Assembly (NCBI GenBank): GCA_040905505.1
Contig: JBBDRL010000091.1
Span: forward strand, 1 to 20,830
Length of the DNA: 20,830 nucleotides
Direction: 5' to 3'
DNA from: WHSP01 sp040905505
Lineage (GTDB): Bacteria; Gemmatimonadota; Gemmatimonadetes; Longimicrobiales; Longimicrobiaceae
The position numbers and the translations under genes were made by a program. This document shows positions 15,010-20,830 of the stretch, in pieces (the first letter of the stretch is position 1; each line of letters starts with the position of its first letter). The notes under the pieces are model-generated. The model ran no database searches. It saw only the letters and a list, made by a program, of their open reading frames with translations, and had not been told where the DNA came from.

Positions 15010-15869
15010 ACATCATCGAGCGCAGCAGGCAAGCCTGGAACCGCGAGTCGGCGGCCGGCAGCGAGTGGTCGATTCCGGTCGGACCCGAAGTGACCGGGGC
15101 GGCCCGGCAGGGGTCGTGGCAGGTGATCCTCACTCCCAATCGTGCGGTGCCACCTGACTGGTTCGGCGAGCTCCGCGGCAGCAGGGTCCTTTGCCTGGCA
15201 TCCGGGGGCGGACAGCAGGCGCCGGTGCTCGCGGCCGCCGGCGCTGACGTCGTCAGCTTCGATCTGTCCGACGAGCAACTCGCGAAGGATCGGCTCGTCG
15301 CCGAGCGGGATGATCTGTCGATTCGTTGCGTTCGCGGCGACATGCGCGACCTGTCGGTCTTCGCAGACGAGACCTTCGACATCATCTTCCACCCGATCTC
15401 GAATGTCTTCGTGCCCGACGTCCTGCCCGTGTGGCGCGAGTGCCACCGAGTGCTGCGCGTAGGTGGCCGCCTGCTCGCTGGGTTCATGAACCCAGCCTTC
15501 TTCCTTTTCGACCATGACCAGGCCGTGGCGAGCGGGACGCTGGCGGTGACGCACGTACTCCCCTATTCCGAGCCGGCGAGCCTCGAGCCTGAAGCGAGGC
15601 GGCGGTGGGAGGAGGGTGGGGAAGCGGCGCAGTTCAGCCATTCGCTCGAAGCCCAGATCGGCGGTCAGATCGCCGCTGGCTTCGCCCTCACCGGATTCTA
15701 TGAGGACACCTGGTCGGACGCCGCGACCCCGCTGAACCGCTTCACGCCGACCGCGATCGCCACTCGAGCCGTCAAACCGCAGTTACCCGGCGCTGCATCC
15801 TCCGCGCCCGAACCGCATCGAATCCCGGATCGATACGACCAGCCGGCCGGTCAGGTGGAGGAGAGATGA
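15006..15869 (+). CDS. Class I SAM-dependent methyltransferase
   Basis: This is a 287-residue methyltransferase. It has the N-terminal lead RSRQAWNRES, motif I VLCLASGGGQQAP (61-73) with the unusual SGGGQQ loop, the strand-2 acidic residue Asp86 in VVSFDLSDEQL, and the post-motif segment DETFDIIFHPISNVFVPD (121-138). A conventional ECHRVLRVGGRLLAGF helix-strand follows. The layout is familiar from uncharacterised class I methyltransferases; the substrate is unknown. The last 30 residues are Pro/Ala-rich and probably disordered. It overlaps the DUF192 gene (ATGA at 15006) and the following PLP enzyme gene (ATGA at 15866), which indicates coupled translation. Confidence 0.9.
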   Translation: MNIIERSRQAWNRESAAGSEWSIPVGPEVTGAARQGSWQVILTPNRAVPPDWFGELRGSRVLCLASGGGQQAPVLAAAGADVVSFDLSDEQLAKDRLVAERDDLSIRCVRGDMRDLSVFADETFDIIFHPISNVFVPDVLPVWRECHRVLRVGGRLLAGFMNPAFFLFDHDQAVASGTLAVTHVLPYSEPASLEPEARRRWEEGGEAAQFSHSLEAQIGGQIAAGFALTGFYEDTWSDAATPLNRFTPTAIATRAVKPQLPGAASSAPEPHRIPDRYDQPAGQVEER

Positions 15870-17014
15870 CGACCCCCGTCGGCGCCCTCGCTGCGCTTCC
15901 CACGCCCAGCCTGATTCTCGACGAGCGCCGGATGTTGCGCAATGCAGCGCGGCTGCGGGACCACCTGGATTCTCTCGGCGTCCCGCTGCGCCCGCATCTC
16001 AAGACGGTGAAGTCCGTCGAGATTGCGCGCCGGGTCCTCGACGGCGGCAACGGACCGGCCACGGTCTCCACACTGAAGGAGGCCGAGGTCTTCGCGGCAG
16101 CAGGCGTTCGGGACATTCTCTACGCCGTGGGGATCGCGCCGCGGAAGCTGGCTCGTGTCCTGTCACTCCGAGCCGCTGGCTGTGACCTCATCGTCATCCT
16201 GGACTCCGCGGCCCAGGCCGACGCCGTGGCCCGTGCTTCCCGCGAAGCCGGCGACCCCATTCCCGCCCTGATCGAGATCGACTCCGACGGGCATCGCGCC
16301 GGCCTGACTCCCGACGATCCCGCGGTGGTCGCCATCGGCCGTACGCTTGAGGACGGAGGCGCGGCGCTTCGGGGGGTGCTCACGCACGCCGGGGAGAGCT
16401 ACGGCGCTATCGGCGCGGACGCCCTGACGGCATTCGCCGAGCGAGAGCGGCTCGCGGCCGTCGCGGCTGCCCGAGCGTTGCGCGATGCTGGGCTGCCCAG
16501 CCCGGTCGTGAGCGTCGGTTCGACCCCCACCGCGCACTTCGCACGCAATCTCGCTGGCGTCACGGAAGTGCGCGCGGGCGTGCACGTCTTCTTCGACCTG
16601 GTGATGGCCGGAATCGGGGTGTGCGCTCTCGACGACATCGCCATCTCGGTGCTCACTACCGTGATCGGGCACCAGCGCGAGCGCGGCTGGATCGTCGTCG
16701 ACGCCGGCTGGATGGCGATGTCGCGCGACCGCGGGACGGCCGGCCAGGCGGTCGATCAGGGCTACGGCCTCGTCTGCGATCTCCGGGGTCGCCCGCTCGG
16801 TGACCTGATCATCGCCGCCACCAGTCAGGAGCACGGTATCGTCGCCCCGCGCGACGGCAGCAGCGTCGCTTTGCCGGAGCTGCCGGTCGGGACACCGCTC
16901 CGCGTTCTGCCCAACCACGCCTGCGCGACCGCGGCACAGTTCGACGGCTACGAGGTACTCCAAGCCGACGCCGCTCCCGCCCTCGTGCGCTGGAAACGCT
17001 TCCGGGGCTGGTGA
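15866..17014 (+). CDS. PLP-dependent D-threonine aldolase / D-serine dehydratase-like enzyme (fold type III)
   Basis: This is a 382-residue enzyme with an N-terminal alanine-racemase-type TIM barrel and a C-terminal D-serine dehydratase-like domain (from about 270). The PLP Schiff-base lysine is Lys46 in LRPHLKTVKS. The phosphate-binding region includes VSVGSTPTAHF. The zinc ligands expected for this family are His351 and Cys353 in NHACATA. Relatives cleave D-threonine or other 3-hydroxy-D-amino acids, or dehydrate D-serine; which reaction applies cannot be decided from sequence alone. The length and key residues are intact. It is the last gene of the ATGA-coupled series, and a new promoter begins 7 nt after its stop. 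Confidence 0.9.
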   Translation: MTTPVGALAALPTPSLILDERRMLRNAARLRDHLDSLGVPLRPHLKTVKSVEIARRVLDGGNGPATVSTLKEAEVFAAAGVRDILYAVGIAPRKLARVLSLRAAGCDLIVILDSAAQADAVARASREAGDPIPALIEIDSDGHRAGLTPDDPAVVAIGRTLEDGGAALRGVLTHAGESYGAIGADALTAFAERERLAAVAAARALRDAGLPSPVVSVGSTPTAHFARNLAGVTEVRAGVHVFFDLVMAGIGVCALDDIAISVLTTVIGHQRERGWIVVDAGWMAMSRDRGTAGQAVDQGYGLVCDLRGRPLGDLIIAATSQEHGIVAPRDGSSVALPELPVGTPLRVLPNHACATAAQFDGYEVLQADAAPALVRWKRFRGW

Positions 17015-17020
17015 CAAACC

Positions 17021-17049
17021 CTGACAGTGCCATGGGCGATCCACTAAAT
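17021..17049 (+). promoter_or_regulatory. Promoter of the SnoaL-like gene
   Basis: CTGACA (17021-17026) and CTAAAT (17044-17049) are separated by 17 bp, in one of the few A/T-richer short stretches. The start near 17056 gives a leader of about 54 nt. It suggests the gene is transcribed apart from the upstream operon. Confidence 0.5.
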
Positions 17050-17109
17050 TGTGGGACGGCCGGCCCGTCTCAACCGGAGCGATTCAACCTATGAAGGGAG
17101 CGCGATCCG

Positions 17110-17550
17110 ATGACTCTCCAGGAGATGAAGGAACTCGTTCATCGACACGACGACGATGTGATCAACCGGAAGGATCTGTCCGTCCTGGAACGTGACCTCG
17201 CCGCCGACTTCTTCGACCATGGCGCGGCTCCAGGAGCACCCCAGGGAGCCGAAGGAGCCCGGGCGTGGTTGTCGGCTTTGCATCGTGCCTTTCCCGACGT
17301 CCGTTCCAGCATCGAGGACACGATCGCGGAGGGCGACAGGGTCGTGGTGAGGAAGCGGTGGACGGGCACCCACAACGGTCAGTTCCAGGGCATGGCGCCT
17401 ACGGGGAAGGCGGTGGCATTCGAGGGAATCGTGATCTGGCGCATCCATAATGGCAAGCTCGCCGAACGATGGGCCACGATCGATCGTCTCGGGCTCTTCC
17501 AGGCACTCGATGCCTCACCACCCCGGGTCGCGGTGGTACCACCGGTCTGA
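17110..17550 (+). CDS. SnoaL-like / ester cyclase family protein
   Basis: This 146-residue protein has the NTF2-like cone fold typical of SnoaL-like proteins. It opens with a helix (MKELVHRHDDDVIN) and LERDLAADFFDHG, then GAEGARAWLSALHRAFPDVRSSIEDTIAEGDRVVVRKRWTGTH (47-88), then the strands GKAVAFEGIVIWRIHNGKLAERWATID (99-125). The family includes polyketide cyclases, but most stand-alone members are uncharacterised small-molecule binders or isomerases. AAGGGAG lies 9 nt before the ATG, so the start is clear. It is a single-gene unit between the PLP enzyme and a remnant-bearing region. Confidence 0.9.
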   Translation: MTLQEMKELVHRHDDDVINRKDLSVLERDLAADFFDHGAAPGAPQGAEGARAWLSALHRAFPDVRSSIEDTIAEGDRVVVRKRWTGTHNGQFQGMAPTGKAVAFEGIVIWRIHNGKLAERWATIDRLGLFQALDASPPRVAVVPPV

Positions 17551-17881
17551 TCCTAGGGCCGCCGGTTGCCATGCATGCCCCCAGCCTCGCGTACTTGCAT
17601 TCTCAACCAACTATTGACCCCCGACGGGCTGGACGTGTGACCACAAGAACAAATTCTGATCGTCACCAGCGACGGCCACGCCTCTGAAGACGTTCGCCAG
17701 CAGCTCAGCGAGCTCGATTTTCGGGTCACGCTGATGCACCCGTCCCCGCCACGGGAGTAGCCGGTTCAGCCACAGCATCGGCCCCACCTGCATGGCGGAG
17801 GAGGTCGAACCACGTCTGGAGAGAATGGAGCGCGGCGGCTGAGTCCGGGCTGCTGGCCGATCGGCGCCCACGAATGCCGTG
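17551..17881. other. Gene-poor stretch after the SnoaL-like gene
   Basis: No intact gene is supported here. The region contains a possible short response-regulator-like remnant on the plus strand (17641-17760) and ends at the terminator shared with the minus-strand lipoprotein cluster. An open minus-strand frame starting in the terminator lacks domain character. Confidence 0.5.
17641..17760 (+). pseudogene. Possible fragment of a receiver-domain gene
   Basis: Directly after a TGA the frame reads PQEQILIVTSDGHASEDVRQ, then QLSELDFRVTLMHPSPPRE, then TAG. The pattern ILIV-x-SD followed by a helix and a second strand resembles the first 35 residues of a receiver domain. Third positions are strongly G/C, as in real genes here. 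There is no ATG or ribosome binding site and no phospho-acceptor region. It could equally be chance. Confidence 0.25.
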
Positions 17882-17919
17882 AAAAAGTGCGCGGGGAAAC
17901 GGTTGCCCGTCTCCCCACG
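17882..17919 (-). terminator. Intrinsic terminator, strong on minus strand, possibly bidirectional
   Basis: On the minus strand a 13-bp stem (arms 17907-17919 and 17890-17902, with two G-U pairs) closes a GCAA tetraloop. It is followed after three bases by TTTTT (17882-17886). It ends the lipoprotein cluster whose last stop is at 17958. On the plus strand the stem has two A-C mismatches but is followed by a T-rich run (17920-17930), so it may also stop plus-strand transcription from the SnoaL-like gene. Confidence 0.8.
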
Positions 17920-17957
17920 TTTCATTTTTCATGTCCACTTGCCAGCAGGTCGGCCGC

Positions 17958-18206
17958 TTACGGCGCGCCAGGGCCAGTGCCCTCCGGCTCGGTCGCCACG
18001 CCAGGCTGCGCGATCGTGTCCTCGCCCGCCATGATGTCGGGCGTCACGGCCGGGTTCCCGGTCGGTGGGGTGGTTCCGCCGACGGGCGCCGCGGGAGCCT
18101 CCGTCGGGGGCTCGTCGAATCCGTCGAGCCCCTCGTCGTCCTGCGCCCCGCAGCCCACGAGGCCGACGGTGGCCACGGCGGCCAGCGTTACGATTGTCTT
18201 CTTCAT
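17958..18206 (-). CDS. Small acidic Pro-rich lipoprotein
   Basis: This 82-residue protein has an n-region MKK, a hydrophobic core (residues 5-17) and lipobox LVGC with Cys19, so it should be lipid-anchored. The mature part is acidic and rich in Pro, Thr, Gly and Ala (DDEGLDGFDEPPTEAP, then PVGGTTPPTGNP), with no fold visible and probably disordered. GGAG lies 7 nt before the ATG, supporting the start. It is the last gene of a minus-strand cluster with the 53-residue ORF and the aspartyl protease lipoprotein, and ends at the strong terminator 17882-17919. I do not recognise a family. Confidence 0.8.
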   Translation of the reverse strand: MKKTIVTLAAVATVGLVGCGAQDDEGLDGFDEPPTEAPAAPVGGTTPPTGNPAVTPDIMAGEDTIAQPGVATEPEGTGPGAP

Positions 18207-18251
18207 GATGTCTCCTTCTCCAGCTCAGATGGAACGCAATGACCTCGCTTG

Positions 18252-18272
18252 CGGGCGGCTCTCCACCGCCCG
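18252..18272 (-). other. Hairpin between the 53-residue ORF and the lipoprotein gene
   Basis: A perfect 7-bp stem, CGGGCGG on the minus strand paired with CCGCCCG, closes a 7-nt loop. It lies in the 197-nt gap of the minus-strand cluster. No T tract follows, so it is a possible attenuator or processing site. Confidence 0.4.
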
Positions 18273-18403
18273 TCACCCGGGCGCCGATTCCTGCCGGCCC
18301 GGCCACGCGCGTCTTCGCGACCGCCGCGCTTCGGCGATGCGTCCACTCATCGGGCAACGCTCATGCCGACGGCGGCGGGTCAGGCCTCGGCCATCTTCTG
18401 GAT

Positions 18404-18565
18404 TCACTTCAGGGCCTTGACCGCGTTGTTCTCCAGCCTTTCGCGGACCTTCGGGTCCTCCACCTCTCGCGAGGGCTTGCGTGTGGCGGTCAGGAATCGA
18501 CGCTCCCCGTAGAGCAAGATCCCCAGCTCGTTCTTCTGCAGGTCCTTCAGTTCTGTCGCAGGCAC
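18404..18565 (-). CDS. Small conserved-looking protein, 53 residues, unknown
   Basis: The translation runs from GTG 18563-18565: MPATELKDLQKNELGILLYG, then ERRFLTATRKPSREVEDPKV, then RERLENNAVKALK and stop. It is strongly charged (many Lys, Arg and Glu), without signal peptide or membrane segment, and has natural amino-acid composition and G/C-rich third positions. A stop codon lies six codons upstream, so it is not the tail of a longer frame. There is no ATG, and the Shine-Dalgarno is weak. It begins 62 nt after the aspartyl protease stop in the same direction. I do not recognise a family; a small helical protein is likely. Confidence 0.6.
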   Translation of the reverse strand: MPATELKDLQKNELGILLYGERRFLTATRKPSREVEDPKVRERLENNAVKALK

Positions 18566-18627
18566 GGCCGTCCCGTGATTTCAGCCGCCGCCTGCGGGCA
18601 CCCCCGAACAGTCGGCACGGCCGCTGT

Positions 18628-19119
18628 TCATTCCAGGATCACCTGGTCGTTTTCGAAATCGATCTCCAGGTGGAACGAGCGCAGGAAGTTGAGACCGAGA
18701 AGTCCGTCCAACTCGAGGCCGATCCGGCCCGCCGCGCCGAGATCGATCGCGCACGCGGGGAGCCCTTCTGCACGCGCCTCGCCGACCCGAAGCGAGTCGA
18801 TGGTCACCAGCCGCATCTGCGACGCCTCCGCGACGCCAGCGCCGACCGCGATCTGACCGGCGGGCTCCGGGAGCTCGAGCTCTGCCGCCAGCTCGTTCTC
18901 GACGCACGTCAGCGTCGCGCCTGTATCGAGGACGAACCGGTAGGGTCCATTCCCGTTGATGTGAACCGGAACCAGCAGCGCCGCCTGGTTCGCCCCTGCC
19001 CACTCGATCGCGATCGTGCCTGCCTCGGCGTCTGCTGGCGCTTCGACCCGCTCGGGCTCACCGGCGTGGCACCCAGCCATGATCACGGCGAGCCATGAGA
19101 TCCGCCGAATCGGTCGCAT
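18628..19119 (-). CDS. Retropepsin-like aspartyl protease lipoprotein
   Basis: This 163-residue envelope protein begins with a short lipoprotein signal (lipobox IMAGC, Cys17). The single-lobe retroviral-type aspartyl protease domain (about 36-163) has the active-site motif FVLDTGATLT (62-71, catalytic Asp65) and the later hydrophobic-hydrophobic-Gly motif GLLGLNFLRSF (139-149). A dimer would complete the active site. The family cleaves peptides in retroviral-like fashion; bacterial members are mostly uncharacterised. GGAGG lies 6 nt before the ATG, so the start is firm. It is the first gene of the minus-strand cluster with two small ORFs, suggesting an envelope-related function. Confidence 0.9.
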   Translation of the reverse strand: MRPIRRISWLAVIMAGCHAGEPERVEAPADAEAGTIAIEWAGANQAALLVPVHINGNGPYRFVLDTGATLTCVENELAAELELPEPAGQIAVGAGVAEASQMRLVTIDSLRVGEARAEGLPACAIDLGAAGRIGLELDGLLGLNFLRSFHLEIDFENDQVILE

Positions 19120-19263
19120 CCTCTACCTCCAGGGTTCGAGTCACCCCAACCGAAGGCAAGCAGCGCGCCCGACGCGTCGATCGGCGCGGCTAGAGGCACC
19201 CGGAGGCCGATCGACGGCAGGCGCATTCGGCCCTCGCCGAGTGCTGTTGATTCCCGGCATTGA

Positions 19264-19281
19264 CGGCCCGCCACCGGGCCG
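19264..19281. repeat. 7-bp GC hairpin
   Basis: CGGCCCG and CGGGCCG flank the loop CCAC. It has no T tract; it may be incidental in GC-rich DNA. Confidence 0.35.
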
Positions 19282-19539
19282 GCTCCCGCCTGCAACGCAC
19301 AGGTCCGTCGGTTGCGTCGCCCGGCGCTTTGCCCTACGCTTAAGGTCTCTGCGAACGTGCGCGGGAGTGTGCTGCGCGAGCCCGATTCGCTGCCGCACGC
19401 CAGGATCTGACGACGGGCTGCCGCCGCTGCGCTCTCGCCGCTCGCGAGGCCCCAGACTGCCCAGGAAATCCCGAGCGTGATGATGACATCTCACCGCCGT
19501 TATGGCCCACGACCCGTCCCGCCACAGTCGGACTTCGCT

Positions 19540-19570
19540 ATCGCCCCGGAGGCACACGCCTCGGGGCGAT
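19540..19570. repeat. Long hairpin upstream of the CBS protein gene
   Basis: ATCGCCCCGGAGGC and GCCTCGGGGCGAT pair over 13 bp with one bulged G and an ACAC loop. On the plus strand it is followed by TCTGCT, not a true T tract. It lies 73 nt before the CBS gene and could be a terminator for upstream transcription or a leader structure. Confidence 0.55.
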
Positions 19571-19643
19571 TCTGCTGGACCCGCGCCCGTGACGCACCCG
19601 ACCACCGCCGCCCCTCCCATATCCCACCGACCAGGAGCTATAG

Positions 19644-20063
19644 ATGATGCCGAAGATGATGACGGATGAAACCGCCGCCGCCACGATGACCCCGGCGCCG
19701 TCACCCTTGCGACTCGATGCGACGACGGCTGACGCCCGCTTCCGGATGCGCGAGGAGGACGTGACGTTTCTCCCGGTCGTCGCCCGCGAGACCGACAAGC
19801 TCCTGGGAGTCGTGCTCCGCAGCGCCCTCGAGCGCGCCTGCGAGGCGAATGGACATGACCCGTCCGAGTGCCGGGTTTCCCTCCATTTGAAGGCGGATAT
19901 CGACTTCTGCTTCGTCGAGGATAGTCTCGGGGAAGTGCTCAGCGTGGAGCCGCAACTCGAACCGTACGACGTTCGCGGCGCGCGAAAGGCCCGCGTCCGC
20001 CGGTCTCTCCCCGTGATCGTCGTGGACCAGGACAAGGTCCCGGTGGGGATCCTCGAGCGGTAG
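19644..20063 (+). CDS. CBS domain-pair protein
   Basis: This 139-residue protein appears to be a compact Bateman module. The first CBS motif covers about 13-65: VTFLPVVARETDKLLGVVLRSALERA matches the LPVVD-x-LVGVVTRxDL pattern. The second is diverged, with SLPVIVVDQDKVPVGILER (121-139) as its end. CBS pairs bind adenosine nucleotides and regulate partner proteins. There is no fused catalytic domain, so it is a stand-alone sensor-like protein. AGGAG lies 8 nt before the ATG at 19644; a second ATG follows immediately. No partner gene is adjacent: the next gene is convergent. Confidence 0.85.
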   Translation: MMPKMMTDETAAATMTPAPSPLRLDATTADARFRMREEDVTFLPVVARETDKLLGVVLRSALERACEANGHDPSECRVSLHLKADIDFCFVEDSLGEVLSVEPQLEPYDVRGARKARVRRSLPVIVVDQDKVPVGILER

Positions 20064-20114
20064 GGCCACGTTCGACCCCGTCCGGCGGGCGGGCTCCTGT
20101 TGTGTTGGGACCAG

Positions 20115-20321
20115 CTACGCGGCCGCCCCCATCTCGGGCGGTTCGGGCGGGTGCTGCCCACCTGGTGGCCTCGGCCCCCGCGGGCGCTTCTTCACGCTAC
20201 CGGCAATCGTCAGACCCACGAAGAGGCTGAGCAGCACGTAGACGACAATGGCACCCGCATCGTGCGGAATACCCGCGATGACCTCATGGAGAGTGAGGTC
20301 CAGCAGGATCAGAGCGAACAT
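20115..20321 (-). CDS. Small single-pass membrane protein
   Basis: This 68-residue protein has a hydrophobic N-terminal stretch (MFALILLDLTLHEVIAGI) and a strong transmembrane segment at about 22-42 (AGAIVVYVLLSLFVGLTIAG). A basic KKRPRGPR stop-transfer and a Pro-rich tail (HPPEPPEMG) follow. A GGGGGG run lies 4 nt before the ATG and serves as the probable ribosome binding site. It converges on the CBS gene. I do not recognise a family; the topology is probably N-out with a cytosolic Pro-rich tail. Confidence 0.7.
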   Translation of the reverse strand: MFALILLDLTLHEVIAGIPHDAGAIVVYVLLSLFVGLTIAGSVKKRPRGPRPPGGQHPPEPPEMGAAA

Positions 20322-20399
20322 GTGTCCCCCCGTAGAAGATTCGGATGAGCGTTGTGACCCCCGCTCGCGTCTGCGTGGCGGGTGGTGACGGAATCGGTC

Positions 20400-20744
20400 T
20401 CAGCCGAACGTCGGAGGGGCAGTGGCGTCGTAGGTTAGGCGCTCGCAGATCCGCGGCGGTAGGCAGTTGGGATCTGTCTGGGGATCGGATCGGTGGATCG
20501 CCCCGAGCTGGACACGACCGCCGTGCGGCGGGTGCGTGTCGGCAGGGTGATCACGTCCACCGGAGTTGTCGGTGAGTTGAAGCGGCGCGAGGAGGGTGCG
20601 GACTCCGCCCGCCGGGAAGCTCTCCTGCTCCGCCGCGGTGTGCGCCGAGCCGCTGGACCCGAGGACGTAGGCACTCCACGCCCCACCGGACTCATCCGTA
20701 GGGGCGCCGACCAGGAGCAGCAGTACGAGCCAGAGCGAATGCAT
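20400..20744 (-). CDS. Probable small exported protein, unknown
   Basis: The 114-residue frame begins MHSLWLVLLLLVGAPTDESG, a short hydrophobic signal-like start with possible cleavage after VGA. The rest is hydrophilic (His, Pro, Asp and Thr) with two cysteines near the end (NCLPPRIC) and no recognisable domain. Third positions favour G/C. The ribosome binding site is weak. Other frames over the same DNA are also open, but this one has the most natural composition and a plausible export signal. Translation of this frame is uncertain. Confidence 0.45.
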   Translation of the reverse strand: MHSLWLVLLLLVGAPTDESGGAWSAYVLGSSGSAHTAAEQESFPAGGVRTLLAPLQLTDNSGGRDHPADTHPPHGGRVQLGAIHRSDPQTDPNCLPPRICERLTYDATAPPTFG

Positions 20745-20830
20745 TCTCGCATCATCCCGGGATCAGCAGCAGCAGAACAGCTTGAATATCACCTGTAAAG
20801 GATTGCCGGGCAAGGGGTTCCTAGTCCGGG

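Larger units (their letters stand above)
19120..19643. other. Divergent intergenic region before the CBS protein gene
   Basis: No credible gene is seen in these 524 nt. A long open minus-strand frame overlaps both neighbours' upstream DNA but has the Arg/Ser/Pro-rich composition of non-coding GC-rich DNA. Two hairpins stand out, at 19264-19281 and 19540-19570. Promoters for the divergent protease and CBS genes should lie here, but no clear hexamer pair is visible. Confidence 0.5.

Noticed and set aside
19141..19704. 187-codon minus-strand frame between the protease and CBS genes
   Set aside because: The composition is Arg/Ser/Gly/Pro-rich without structure, and it overlaps the start of the CBS gene.

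Overview
The window is GC-rich chromosomal DNA with strong G/C preference at codon third positions. A PadR regulator, a 'permease prefix' membrane protein and an 826-residue ADOP-type FtsX/MacB permease lie together. That combination is typical of Acidobacteriota and Gemmatimonadota, and I favour Gemmatimonadota, but this is inference: there is no rRNA or tRNA gene to settle it. I see no insertion sequence, phage gene, CRISPR array or plasmid function. The region looks like ordinary chromosome carrying many small accessory enzymes, with two or three decayed gene remnants.

Left part, minus strand (1-4744): PadR (4302-4676) overlaps the permease-prefix membrane protein (2927-4309) by 8 nt. The ADOP permease (208-2688) follows, then a signal-peptide ORF and a gene running off the left edge. 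Upstream of padR a good -35/-10 pair carries a TACAT-N9-ATGTA dyad in its spacer, a credible PadR operator. On the plus strand, 5148-7880 encodes a MHYT-PAS-PAS-histidine kinase-receiver hybrid sensor with all its catalytic boxes. It is followed by a DHFR/RibD-like reductase, a GNAT acetyltransferase and a DinB-like protein.

Middle part (10033-17014): on the minus strand are a bactofilin with a downstream methyltransferase, and an aminoglycoside-phosphotransferase-fold kinase. The bactofilin leader contains a 10-bp tandem repeat array and a 22-bp palindrome. On the plus strand is a methyltransferase followed by a chain of genes joined by ATGA stop/start overlaps: SRPBCC protein, DUF192 lipoprotein, methyltransferase, and a PLP-dependent D-threonine aldolase/D-serine dehydratase-like enzyme. 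The first member of the chain appears to have been a YCII-type (DGPF) gene, now a short fragment whose stop codon still overlaps the next start.

Right part (17021-20830): a SnoaL-like protein with its own promoter; a strong minus-strand terminator at 17882-17919; and a minus-strand envelope cluster made of a retropepsin-like aspartyl protease lipoprotein, a 53-residue protein and a small acidic lipoprotein. Then come a CBS-pair protein (plus), a one-helix membrane protein (minus) and a probable exported peptide (minus).

I found no clearly new multi-gene system. The best leads are the ATGA-coupled operon with its decayed YCII gene, the PadR/split-prefix/ADOP locus, the aspartyl protease cluster with its small unrecognised ORF, and the repeat-bearing bactofilin leader.
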